Shown here: piece by piece, positions 1-6,048 of the stretch | How positions within the stretch are numbered: position 1 is the stretch's first letter | Layout of the letters: every line of letters begins with the position of its first letter | Assembly (NCBI GenBank): GCA_902773265.1 | Contig: CACYDZ010000233.1 | Span: forward strand, 1 to 6,154 | Reading direction: 5' to 3' | Origin: an uncultured Ruminococcus sp. | Lineage (GTDB): Bacteria; Bacillota; Clostridia; Oscillospirales; Acutalibacteraceae | DNA: 6,154 bases | Position numbers and translations under genes: made by a program | Notes under the pieces: generated by a model | The model's database searches: none | The model's input: the letters and a program-made list of their open reading frames with translations, nothing else | Told to the model about the DNA's origin: nothing

Positions 1-74
1 AACTTTTTTCAAAAAGTTGGCAGGGTCAAGGGGCGGCAGCCCCTTGTGGGATTTTAAAGGGCAACGCCCTTTAA
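1..74. repeat. Composite three-hairpin intergenic repeat, left copy
   Basis: Three short palindromes follow one another. Positions 1-18 form an 8-bp AACTTTTT/AAAAAGTT stem with a 2-nt turn. Positions 27-46 form an 8-bp CAAGGGGC/GCCCCTTG stem with a GGCA loop. Positions 56-72 form a 7-bp AAAGGGC/GCCCTTT stem with a 3-nt loop. The linkers CAGGGT and TGGGATTTT separate them. The same three hairpins with very similar linkers return at 6049-6121 in inverted orientation, and the third hairpin with its linker (47-74) is repeated exactly at 122-149. This looks like a dispersed intergenic repeat family. A function as terminator, mRNA stabiliser or non-autonomous mobile unit cannot be chosen from this window. 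Confidence 0.85.
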
Positions 75-91
75 TGAATAAAAATTCCATT

Positions 92-115
92 CAAAATTTT
101 CGCAAGAAAATTTTG
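92..115. repeat. AT-rich perfect inverted repeat
   Basis: On the minus strand this reads CAAAATTTTC, a TTGC loop, then GAAAATTTTG, giving a 10-bp perfect stem. It lies about 14 nt beyond the stop codon of the activator gene, which is transcribed toward it. It is followed on that strand by AATGGAATTTTT, a short T-rich stretch. It may act as a weak 3' end for the activator mRNA, but the stem is almost all A-T, so it is a poor intrinsic terminator by usual criteria. It sits between the two copies of the 28-bp unit and may simply be another part of the repeat cluster. Confidence 0.6.
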
Positions 116-121
116 CCCTGA

Positions 122-149
122 TGGGATTTTAAAGGGCAACGCCCTTTAA
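122..149. repeat. Second exact copy of the 28-bp hairpin unit, overlapping the activator 3' end
   Basis: Positions 122-149 are identical over 28 bases to 47-74. The unit is TGGGATTTT followed by an AAAGGGC/GCCCTTT hairpin and AA. On the minus strand it supplies the last six sense codons (Leu-Lys-Gly-Val-Ala-Leu) and the TAA stop of the activator gene. The end of that reading frame is therefore repeat-derived. The hairpin stem (131-147) forms within the end of the coding region. Confidence 0.9.
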
Positions 150-3053
150 CTTATTCTGCTCGTCAATCGCCGCAAAAAGACTTCTCAGACGGATTTTGAC
201 AGCACCTAAGTTGGTAATTTCATCAATTTTAATCTGAGTATAGATTTTCCCTTCGGACTCCAGAATTTCCCTGACTTCATCAGTAGTGATAGCGTCCACG
301 CCACAGCCGAATGACACCAGCTGAACAAGGTTCATATCATCACAATGGGCAATATAATGAGCTGCGGAATAAAGCCTTGCGTGATAAGTCCATTGATTGA
401 GAACGGTTGTAGGATATTTTTCTACCTTATCGCAGATTGCATCTTCGGAAACAATCGCTACATCAAACCCTGACATCAGTTTATCAATACCCTTATTGAT
501 TTCGGGGTCAACATGATACGGACGACCCACCAATACAATAATTTTTTTGCCTTCGCTTCTGGCTTTCTGAATAATCTCTTCACCCTTAGCCTTGAGTTTA
601 GCCATATATTCGTCATAAGCATCATAGGCTTTCTTACAGGCTTGTTTAACCTCTTTGAGAGTTATGCCGTCAAAATATTTCTGCAACATTTCAAAGGCTT
701 TCTTCGGGAAATCGTGTTTACGGTGTATACCAAGATAATCATTGATAAAGGTAATTTTGCGGACATCTTTCATATTGACCTTGATAACTTCGGAATAATA
801 CGCTACTACGGGACAGTTATAATGATTGTCACTTCTGCCCTCATCAAAATTATAGGAAAGACAGGGATAAAATATGGTATCAATACCGCTGTCTATGAGT
901 GTCTGTACATGACCGTGCATAAGTTTTGCGGGATAGCAGACAGTATCAGAAGGAATCGTCTGTTGTCCTTTGGCATATAATTTTCTGTCGGAAACGGGAG
1001 ATACACAGACTTCAAACCCAAGTTCTGTAAATAAAGTATACCAGAACGGTAATAATTCGTAAATATTCAACCCAAACGGCAATCCGATTTTACCTCTTGC
1101 CCCTTTCTGTGGTTTATAGGATTTCAGCAACCGTAATTTATAGGCATACATATTGAGGGTTTCGTCGGGAGATTTTTTGGTAACAGGGCGTTCACAACGG
1201 TTGCCGGCGATAAATCTTCTGCCATCAGCAAACTTATTGATAGTCAGACGGCAATTATTACTGCACCCGCCACAGTTTGTCACTTTGATTTCATGGATAA
1301 AGTTTTCAAGTTGTTTTTTGTCGGTGATAGTACTTGTGGTGTTGTCACAGTTTGCCTGTGCATACAGTGCCGCACCGTATGCTCCCATCAGACCCGAAAT
1401 AACAGGACGGACAACTTCTACACCCATTTCCTGTTCAAAAGCACGAAGTACAGCGTCATTGAGGAATGTGCCTCCCTGAACGACAATTCTTTTTCCGAGT
1501 TTGTTCGGGTCAGATACCCTGATAACTTTATAGAGTGCATTTTTGACGACACTCAAAGAAAGTCCTGCGGAAATATCTTCAATGGTAGCACCGTCTTTTT
1601 GTGCCTGCTTTACGGAACTGTTCATAAATACCGTACATCTTGAACCCAAATCAACAGGTTGTCTGGCAAATAATCCCAGTTTGGAAAATTCTTCTATATT
1701 ATAACCTAATGCGTTAGCAAAGGTCTGTAAAAACGAACCGCACCCTGACGAACAGGCTTCATTGAGAAAGATGTTGTCTATCGCCTGATGATGTATTTCA
1801 AAACATTTGATGTCCTGACCGCCGATATCAATAATAAATTCCACATCAGGCATAAACTTTCTGGCGGCGGTGAAATGAGCTATCGTTTCAACAACACCAA
1901 AATCAATTTTAAAGGCATTCTTGATAATTTCTTCACCATAACCTGTAACCGCTGATGATACTATCTGAATATCAGGCTTTTCGGTATAGAGTTCAGTGAG
2001 AAATTCTTTAATAATGGGAACAGGATTTCCGCTGTTGGGCAAGTAGCTGGATTTCAGCAATTCACCATTTTCGCCCATAACCACTGCTTTGACCGTTGTT
2101 GACCCTGCATCTATTCCGACAAAGGTTTTTCCTTTATATGAAGATAAATCTGCGGTTATGACAGTAGCTTTCTGATGTCTTTCGGTGAAGATACGGTAAT
2201 CTTCCTCGTTTTCAAACAGGGGGGGATTGAAAGCAAAATTACCACTTCCGCTGTAATGGTTGATGGCATTGATGACTTCATCAAAATCCTGTTCATTCTT
2301 TGCACAAAGTGCCGCACCACAGGCAACATAGTACAAAGAATTTTCGGGACAGATACCTGTTGTTTTGAGTACCTCATCAAAACGCTTTCTTAACCGGCTC
2401 ATAAAGGTCAGAGGACCGCCAAGATAGACAATCTGTCCTGTAATTTCCCTGCCCTGTGCCAGTCCTGCCACCGTCTGATTGACGACTGCCGCAAATATAC
2501 TGGCGGCGATATCACTTTTTCTTGCTCCCTGATTGAGCAACGGCTGAATATCCGTTTTGGCAAATACACCGCAACGGGAGGCAATCGTATAGATTTTTTC
2601 ACTTTGTGCGGCAAGTCCGTCAAGTTCTTCAATCGGTACATTCAGCAGTGTAGCCATCTGGTCAATGAATGCACCCGTACCGCCTGCACATGACCCGTTC
2701 ATGCGGACTTCCATTCCGCCGGTCAGAAATAAAATCTTTGCATCTTCTCCGCCAAGTTCAATGACAACATCTGTATTGGGAATAAAGGTATTTGTGGCTA
2801 CACGGGTTGCATAAACTTCCTGTACAAAATCTATCCCACATTCTTCTGCCATTCCCATTCCTGCCGAACCCGAAATCGCCAGCACTGAACCGTTACTTTC
2901 AGGTAATTCCTGTTTGACTTTATGCAGAATTTCTGCTATCTTCTGTTTTATCTGTGAATAGTGTCTTTCATAAGTACTGTAAAGTATCTTGTTTTCGTCA
3001 TCTAACACAACGCATTTTACCGTTGTTGACCCTACATCTAATCCCACTTTCAT
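129..3053 (-). CDS. Double BadF/HgdC-type acyl-CoA dehydratase activase with DUF2229-type region
   Basis: The protein has 974 residues and no signal peptide or membrane segment. It carries two ATPase domains of the BadF/BadG/BcrA/BcrD (ASKHA) family. The first spans about 1-255, with GLDVGSTTVK at 4-13, GGEDAK at 101-106, and cysteines C122 (in SCAGGTGAF) and C161 as likely Fe-S ligands. The second spans about 311-565, with GIDAGSTTVK at 313-322, GGQDIK at 411-416, and cysteines C434, C438 and C473. A cysteine cluster follows (CGGCSNNC, 594-601, and C620), then a DUF2229-type region from about 655 containing GLPFGLNIYELLPFW and GRPYHVDPEINKG (843-855). Known family members hydrolyse ATP to drive one-electron transfer through a 4Fe-4S cluster to a 2-hydroxyacyl-CoA dehydratase or related double-cubane enzyme; the partner here is unknown. 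Many clostridial homologues, as I recall them, run to about 1,400 residues with an extra HgdB-like C-terminal part. This one stops earlier, inside a repeat unit. Start: ATG with AAGGAG 12 nt upstream, a wide spacing. Confidence 0.9.
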   Translation of the reverse strand: MKVGLDVGSTTVKCVVLDDENKILYSTYERHYSQIKQKIAEILHKVKQELPESNGSVLAISGSAGMGMAEECGIDFVQEVYATRVATNTFIPNTDVVIELGGEDAKILFLTGGMEVRMNGSCAGGTGAFIDQMATLLNVPIEELDGLAAQSEKIYTIASRCGVFAKTDIQPLLNQGARKSDIAASIFAAVVNQTVAGLAQGREITGQIVYLGGPLTFMSRLRKRFDEVLKTTGICPENSLYYVACGAALCAKNEQDFDEVINAINHYSGSGNFAFNPPLFENEEDYRIFTERHQKATVITADLSSYKGKTFVGIDAGSTTVKAVVMGENGELLKSSYLPNSGNPVPIIKEFLTELYTEKPDIQIVSSAVTGYGEEIIKNAFKIDFGVVETIAHFTAARKFMPDVEFIIDIGGQDIKCFEIHHQAIDNIFLNEACSSGCGSFLQTFANALGYNIEEFSKLGLFARQPVDLGSRCTVFMNSSVKQAQKDGATIEDISAGLSLSVVKNALYKVIRVSDPNKLGKRIVVQGGTFLNDAVLRAFEQEMGVEVVRPVISGLMGAYGAALYAQANCDNTTSTITDKKQLENFIHEIKVTNCGGCSNNCRLTINKFADGRRFIAGNRCERPVTKKSPDETLNMYAYKLRLLKSYKPQKGARGKIGLPFGLNIYELLPFWYTLFTELGFEVCVSPVSDRKLYAKGQQTIPSDTVCYPAKLMHGHVQTLIDSGIDTIFYPCLSYNFDEGRSDNHYNCPVVAYYSEVIKVNMKDVRKITFINDYLGIHRKHDFPKKAFEMLQKYFDGITLKEVKQACKKAYDAYDEYMAKLKAKGEEIIQKARSEGKKIIVLVGRPYHVDPEINKGIDKLMSGFDVAIVSEDAICDKVEKYPTTVLNQWTYHARLYSAAHYIAHCDDMNLVQLVSFGCGVDAITTDEVREILESEGKIYTQIKIDEITNLGAVKIRLRSLFAAIDEQNKLKGVAL

Positions 3054-3071
3054 GTCATTACCAATCTCCTT
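3050..3071 (-). promoter_or_regulatory. RBS of the activator gene with an intervening two-codon ORF (ATG ACA TGA)
   Basis: AAGGAG on the minus strand (3066-3071) lies 12 nt before the activator ATG (3051-3053), longer than the usual 5-9 nt. At the ideal distance of 7 nt is another ATG (3056-3058). It opens a frame of only Met-Thr, and its TGA (3050-3052) overlaps the real start as ATGA. Ribosomes may start at the mini-ORF and restart, or may use the main ATG directly. The main start is supported by GLDVGSTTVK beginning at residue 4, as expected for the family. Confidence 0.6.
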
Positions 3072-3085
3072 ATCCTTTTCGTTAC

Positions 3086-3114
3086 ATTATAACACAGAGC
3101 TTGTTAATTAGCAA
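3086..3114 (-). promoter_or_regulatory. Sigma-A-type promoter for the activator gene
   Basis: On the minus strand, TTGCTA (3109-3114) is followed by a 17-nt spacer and TATAAT (3086-3091). The TGT just before the -10 box makes it an extended -10 element. The predicted start of transcription lies near 3079, giving a leader of about 25 nt. This would let the activator be expressed independently of the SDR-LRR operon upstream, whose stop codon is only about 20 bp from the -35 box. No terminator is visible between the two, so read-through is also possible. Confidence 0.7.
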
Positions 3115-3133
3115 TTAGCAATTTGAAATTAGC
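3106..3133. repeat. AATTAGC short tandem repeat
   Basis: AATTAGC occurs at 3106-3112 and 3113-3119 in tandem, and again at 3127-3133 after a TTGAA-containing interruption. It fills the space between the LRR stop codon and the activator -10 region and covers the -35 box. It is probably a low-complexity intergenic repeat. A role as an operator is possible but unsupported. Confidence 0.5.
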
Positions 3134-3135
3134 CG

Positions 3136-4758
3136 TCAGCTATTTTCTGAAAATTTTGTTAAAAATTCTGCATATTCGGGATAATCGTCACATAAATTTT
3201 CACATACAATTTTGGCATACCTTTTGTGACGGTTGAGATAATCTTTGTACATTTGTCTTTCTTCCCTTTGTCCGTTAATATTCCTCAGTGTCCCTCTGAG
3301 AATATCTATGGCAATCAGAATTTTGTCTTTCTGATTTAATTTGACTTTTGTAAAAGGATAATCTTTTTCTATGATATAACCTTTTCGGAAAATCTCATCA
3401 ATAATTTCCTGACGGTAAAAATACGAATACTGATAGGAAAAAGCTTTCATCAATGCTATATGAATGTGTCTTCCGTGATAATCTTTTCCAAAGAGTGATG
3501 ACGGTGGTATATGTTTGTGAATATCACTGGAGAAAGAATGCCATGTTACATTATGTAATTCAAAACAGCAGGGAGCAAAAATTTCTGCATTACCGTAACT
3601 ACTAAAATATCCTAAATCAATATTCTGTAAAGCAGAGCTTTCTATTGCCCCGTGCCTGATAAACAAACCTCTGTTATTATGAGAAAAAAGAAATATTGTT
3701 TTCTTTTTTTCAGAAATCGAACGAAACAGCAGTTGATTGTTCATCACCGTAATATAAGCCGTATCCTCATTTTCTGATAAAGATACTCTTAAATTTTTCT
3801 CACATGATATGCCGTCCGGATGGGTAACTCTGACCCACTTCGGAAACGCTAATTTGTGAAAATCTTCTTTTCTGATAATCGCATCGGCATAGTAAACACC
3901 CGAAAGCATATAAGAATTGTTTTCTATCCAGTTTGCATATACAGGTGTTTGAAATTCAACATTGTCGCACCGTGAAAAATCAAGCTGACAGTCACAATCT
4001 ACCGAATTTTTTTCCATAATTACAGATGACCCTTTGGAAAATTTGATTTTCGACCGATAGCCTACGATAATAACATCAATTTTATTATTTTTTTGATACA
4101 AGGCAACCATTTGATATAAGGATTGTAACGGTGTGCCTCTGAAAATCGTACCGTTTATAGGTAAAGGATAGCCGAACCTCTGATTTACCGAAAAAGTCTG
4201 TAACCCACTTTGGGCAAACAATTCTTTACCCATATGGTAAAAAAAGGGGGGTGATAAATCAATATGAGTAAGATTTCGACAACGGAAAAACGCATAATCT
4301 CCCATAGAAAACAATGAAAAGGGTAAATGAACTTCTTTAAGATTTTCACAACCGTCACAGACACAATTCGGAAGATGAGTTATGTTATCCGAAAAAACAA
4401 CTCTTTCGGTAGTTTTTCTGTCAAACAGCTTCATTCCTAATTTGGTAACGGTATCAGGCATTTCTACACTTCTGACATGACTGTCGGCAAAACATTCTTT
4501 GGCAAGTTCATTGACTTTTCTGTTTCCTATTTTTGCAGGAACAATAACATCTGTTTCTTTACCATGATAGTTGGTAATGCGGATATGTTTTGATTTTTTA
4601 CGGAAAGACCAACCCAAACTGACTGCTTCTTTTTCGGTGAGCAATAACTTAGGAACATTGTATTTCTGAAAAACGGTTATGGCAGGTGAATAAACTGTCC
4701 GTTGATACAATTTATCTTTTTTTTGATAATCAGAAAAAAAGGTATCGAAAATACCCAT
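3136..4758 (-). CDS. BspA-type leucine-rich-repeat protein
   Basis: The protein has 540 residues and no signal peptide, lipobox or sorting motif, so it is probably cytoplasmic. It starts with a charged stretch (MGIFDTFFSDYQKK). From about residue 66 it shows the entry motif common in clostridial LRR_5 proteins (TDVIVPAKIGNRKVNELAKECF, residues 69-90). Degenerate repeats follow to about 192, with units of the form 'CF/AF..C.NL..V.LP.S/T...G..LF'; examples are CENLKEVHLP (137-146) and RNLTHIDLSP (161-170). Residues 195-440 lack clear repeats. The C-terminal part (about 445-540) is charged and probably helical. LRR_5 regions usually bind proteins, but no partner can be named. The gene follows the SDR gene by 12 nt, and its AAGGAGG (4765-4771), 6 nt before ATG, overlaps the SDR stop. 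This indicates translational coupling. Confidence is high for the gene and the LRR class, none for a specific role. Confidence 0.82.
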   Translation of the reverse strand: MGIFDTFFSDYQKKDKLYQRTVYSPAITVFQKYNVPKLLLTEKEAVSLGWSFRKKSKHIRITNYHGKETDVIVPAKIGNRKVNELAKECFADSHVRSVEMPDTVTKLGMKLFDRKTTERVVFSDNITHLPNCVCDGCENLKEVHLPFSLFSMGDYAFFRCRNLTHIDLSPPFFYHMGKELFAQSGLQTFSVNQRFGYPLPINGTIFRGTPLQSLYQMVALYQKNNKIDVIIVGYRSKIKFSKGSSVIMEKNSVDCDCQLDFSRCDNVEFQTPVYANWIENNSYMLSGVYYADAIIRKEDFHKLAFPKWVRVTHPDGISCEKNLRVSLSENEDTAYITVMNNQLLFRSISEKKKTIFLFSHNNRGLFIRHGAIESSALQNIDLGYFSSYGNAEIFAPCCFELHNVTWHSFSSDIHKHIPPSSLFGKDYHGRHIHIALMKAFSYQYSYFYRQEIIDEIFRKGYIIEKDYPFTKVKLNQKDKILIAIDILRGTLRNINGQREERQMYKDYLNRHKRYAKIVCENLCDDYPEYAEFLTKFSENS

Positions 4759-4764
4759 AATTTG

Positions 4765-4771
4765 CCTCCTT
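4765..4771 (-). promoter_or_regulatory. RBS of the LRR gene overlapping the SDR stop codon
   Basis: AAGGAGG on the minus strand shares its first A with the final base of the SDR stop TGA (4771-4773). It stands 6 nt before the LRR start. Ribosomes ending at the SDR stop are placed on this site, so the two proteins are probably made in coupled amounts. Confidence 0.75.
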
Positions 4772-5793
4772 CAGTAGTCGATAATCTGGTAATCCTTATA
4801 GAACTTTCCAAAATCAGTAATTTTTCTTTCGCCCGAATTTTTGACAATGGGATAAAGTATTCGGCAGGCAGCATCTTCAAAAGTGAGATAAGGTTGAAAA
4901 TTCTTACTGATTTCATATTCAGGCGGAAACTGATTAGACACCCAACCGGGGTCACAGGAATAGACATAGATATTATCTTTGGCAAAATCAGAGGCAACAG
5001 AATGTGTCATCATATTCAAAGAGGCTTTTGCCATATTGGTATGGACATGACGGGCAAGTTTCTGTTTTGTATGAAATCTTCCCTCTACCGAACTGACATT
5101 GATAATAAATTTATTTTCCGAAGGACTATGCAGCATCATTTTTCTGATACCGCTTGTCAGTAAGAAAGGTGCGGTAACATTAATCAACTGAACTTCCAGC
5201 ATTTCTTTTACAGAAATATTTTCTGCTTTTCGTACCCATGAATTTTCGAGTGATGTTTCTCCATATTCACAAACGACACCAAACGACATAAGGGTATGCA
5301 TTGTATCATTCTGATTTTGGTATAAAACAAGATGGTTACTGTTTTCCAAAAGCAACTGATTTTCGTGAGTAGTGAGCATAGCATAATATTCATTGGATTT
5401 TTTGACGGTCTGTGCCGCATTGTTGATGAGAATATCCACCTGATTTTCGGTTATTGTCTGAATTTGCCACAATAATTCCGACAGCAAATCTACTCTCAAC
5501 AAATCAAATCCAATAATAAACAAACGGTCTTTGAACTGTTCAAAATCAGGTTCTCCGGCATACTGTTCCATAGCGGTTTTGGGATAGCGTGTAACAGCGA
5601 TTACCTTAGCACCATTTCTCAACAGTCGCAGACATACTGCATAACCAATTTTTATTCTTCCGCCTGTCACAACCGCTGTTTTCCCCTCAAAATGACAAGG
5701 CAAATCTCTCATATTGCGGTTGAGTTCGGCACATTCTTTACAGATACCGTAATGTTCAATCGTATTTTTTCTGCACATCAGACAAGTTTTCAT
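4771..5793 (-). CDS. SDR-family oxidoreductase with N-terminal four-cysteine cluster
   Basis: The protein has 340 residues from the chosen start. The N-terminus has two CxxC pairs (C4-x2-C7 and C18-x2-C21), a small zinc-ribbon-like module. A Rossmann-type SDR domain follows from about 36. It has the cofactor-binding TGGRIKIGY (43-51), NNAAQ (124-128), N205 in the helix-4 position, the catalytic-strand INVSS (231-235) and DPGW (281-284). The usual YxxxK motif is replaced: the segment HTNMAKASLNM (251-261) keeps Lys256 but has Thr252 where Tyr is expected. Divergent SDRs with an HTNM-K motif exist, as I recall, so this may be a subfamily trait; activity and substrate are unknown. Residues 130-200 form an insertion compared with the minimal 250-residue SDR. 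Start: an in-frame ATG lies 18 nt further upstream (5809-5811), but AAGGAG (5801-5806) stands 7 nt before the ATG at 5791-5793, so the latter is chosen. Confidence 0.85.
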   Translation of the reverse strand: MKTCLMCRKNTIEHYGICKECAELNRNMRDLPCHFEGKTAVVTGGRIKIGYAVCLRLLRNGAKVIAVTRYPKTAMEQYAGEPDFEQFKDRLFIIGFDLLRVDLLSELLWQIQTITENQVDILINNAAQTVKKSNEYYAMLTTHENQLLLENSNHLVLYQNQNDTMHTLMSFGVVCEYGETSLENSWVRKAENISVKEMLEVQLINVTAPFLLTSGIRKMMLHSPSENKFIINVSSVEGRFHTKQKLARHVHTNMAKASLNMMTHSVASDFAKDNIYVYSCDPGWVSNQFPPEYEISKNFQPYLTFEDAACRILYPIVKNSGERKITDFGKFYKDYQIIDY

Positions 5794-5800
5794 GAGTAAT

Positions 5801-5806
5801 CTCCTT
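5801..5806 (-). promoter_or_regulatory. RBS of the SDR gene (decides the start)
   Basis: AAGGAG on the minus strand stands 7 nt before the ATG at 5791-5793. It would lie inside the coding region if the upstream ATG at 5809-5811 were used, which argues for the shorter protein. The site shares two bases (5805-5806) with the -35 box of the divergent plus-strand promoter. Confidence 0.75.
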
Positions 5807-5832
5807 GACATTTTTTATTTATGTCTTATAAT
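5805..5832 (+). promoter_or_regulatory. Consensus sigma-A promoter of the tRNA-like RNA gene
   Basis: TTGACA (5805-5810), a 16-nt spacer and TATAAT (5827-5832) match both consensus hexamers perfectly and point rightward, away from the SDR gene. Transcription should start near 5839. No protein gene follows on this strand; a hairpin-rich stretch, a tRNA-like fold and a terminator do. The -10 region reads CTTATAAT, so the opposite strand carries TATAAG (5825-5830), a possible -10 for the SDR operon. No good -35 box is visible for that direction. Confidence 0.8.
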
Positions 5833-5898
5833 GAAAGTGTCGGTAGTTTATGTTTAAAACCTTTCTCCGCAGGAAAGAAAGTGACTTGTCACCCGACA

Positions 5899-5972
5899 GG
5901 GGAGTATAGTTCAACTTGAGAACAGTCCGTTCCGCAAAACGGAAAAACGGCGGTTCAACTCCGCTACTCCCT
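5899..5972 (+). tRNA. tRNA-like cloverleaf, non-canonical (possible tRNA-Cys-like, GCA)
   Basis: An acceptor stem GGGGAGTA/TACTCCCT (5899-5906 with 5965-5972) has 8 pairs, one of them G-U. TA at the U8-A9 position follows, then a D-stem GTTC/GAAC (5909-5912 with 5920-5923) with A14-like and A21-like bases. The anticodon-arm stem is TCCGT/ACGGA (5926-5930 with 5939-5943). The variable region has 6 nt. The T-stem GCGG/CCGC (5950-5953 with 5961-5964) encloses a fully conserved T-loop, TTCAACT. It departs from a normal tRNA in several ways. The D-loop has only 7 nt and lacks the GG pair. The anticodon loop TCCGCAAA has 8 nt (or 6 nt with a 6-bp stem) and lacks U before the GCA at 5934-5936. Acceptor plus T-stem is best drawn 8+4. 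No CCA is encoded. The GCA, the following AA and a T discriminator recall tRNA-Cys. It may be a variant tRNA, a mimic or a pseudo-tRNA. Confidence 0.5.
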
Positions 5973-5980
5973 TTTTATTC

Positions 5981-6037
5981 AAAATGACAAAATCCCTTTT
6001 TCAGACATCTTTCGCCTGAAAGGGATTTTGTCATTTT
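5981..6037 (+). terminator. Strong terminator hairpin, 19-bp perfect stem
   Basis: The arms at 5981-5999 (AAAATGACAAAATCCCTTT) and 6019-6037 are perfectly complementary over 19 bp around a 19-nt loop that can extend by CAG/CTG. It ends in TTTT followed by ATC and is preceded by a T-run (5972-5976). It sits just behind the tRNA-like domain and should end that RNA. Because the arms start with AAAA and end with TTTT it can also work for transcription coming from the right on the minus strand, insulating the segment. Confidence 0.8.
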
Positions 6038-6048
6038 ATCATAAGTAG

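Larger units (their letters stand above)
5839..6038 (+). ncRNA. Candidate structured small RNA with 5' hairpin domain, tRNA-like domain and terminator
   Basis: A perfect promoter and a strong terminator hairpin delimit a transcript of about 200 nt with no credible coding sequence. The 5' part is closed by TGTCGG (5838-5843) pairing with CCGACA (5893-5898). Inside it are the hairpins CTTTC/GAAAG (5861-5865 with 5873-5877) and GTGA/TCAC with a CTTG loop (5881-5892). The closing stem runs directly into the tRNA-like domain (5899-5972). Eight nt later the terminator hairpin begins. I do not recognise the RNA family. It could be a tRNA precursor with a structured 5' leader, a tRNA mimic, or a decayed tRNA gene. 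The exact ends are inferred from promoter and terminator positions. Confidence 0.55.

Noticed and set aside
513..980. Plus-strand ORF of 155 residues opposite the activator gene
   Set aside because: It is fully antisense to strongly conserved activator sequence, has no ribosome binding site or recognisable domain, and reads like a hydrophobic shadow of the real frame.
4702..5163. Plus-strand ORF of 153 residues across the SDR-LRR junction
   Set aside because: It is antisense to both real genes and their coupling signal, with no start signals and no family resemblance.
5809..5811. Upstream ATG as the start of the SDR gene
   Set aside because: It would place the AAGGAG ribosome binding site inside the coding region and has no such site of its own. 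The ATG at 5791-5793 has ideal spacing.
5850..5909. Small plus-strand ORF MFKTFLRRKESDLSPDRGV at the start of the RNA transcript
   Set aside because: No ribosome binding site lies before it, the predicted leader is only about 11 nt, and the frame crosses the paired 5' domain and enters the tRNA-like acceptor stem.
5839..5975. T-box riboswitch, tmRNA or CRISPR-related RNA
   Set aside because: There is no T-box consensus and no tmRNA tag frame or encoded CCA end, the transcript is too short for tmRNA, and no CRISPR repeats are in the window.
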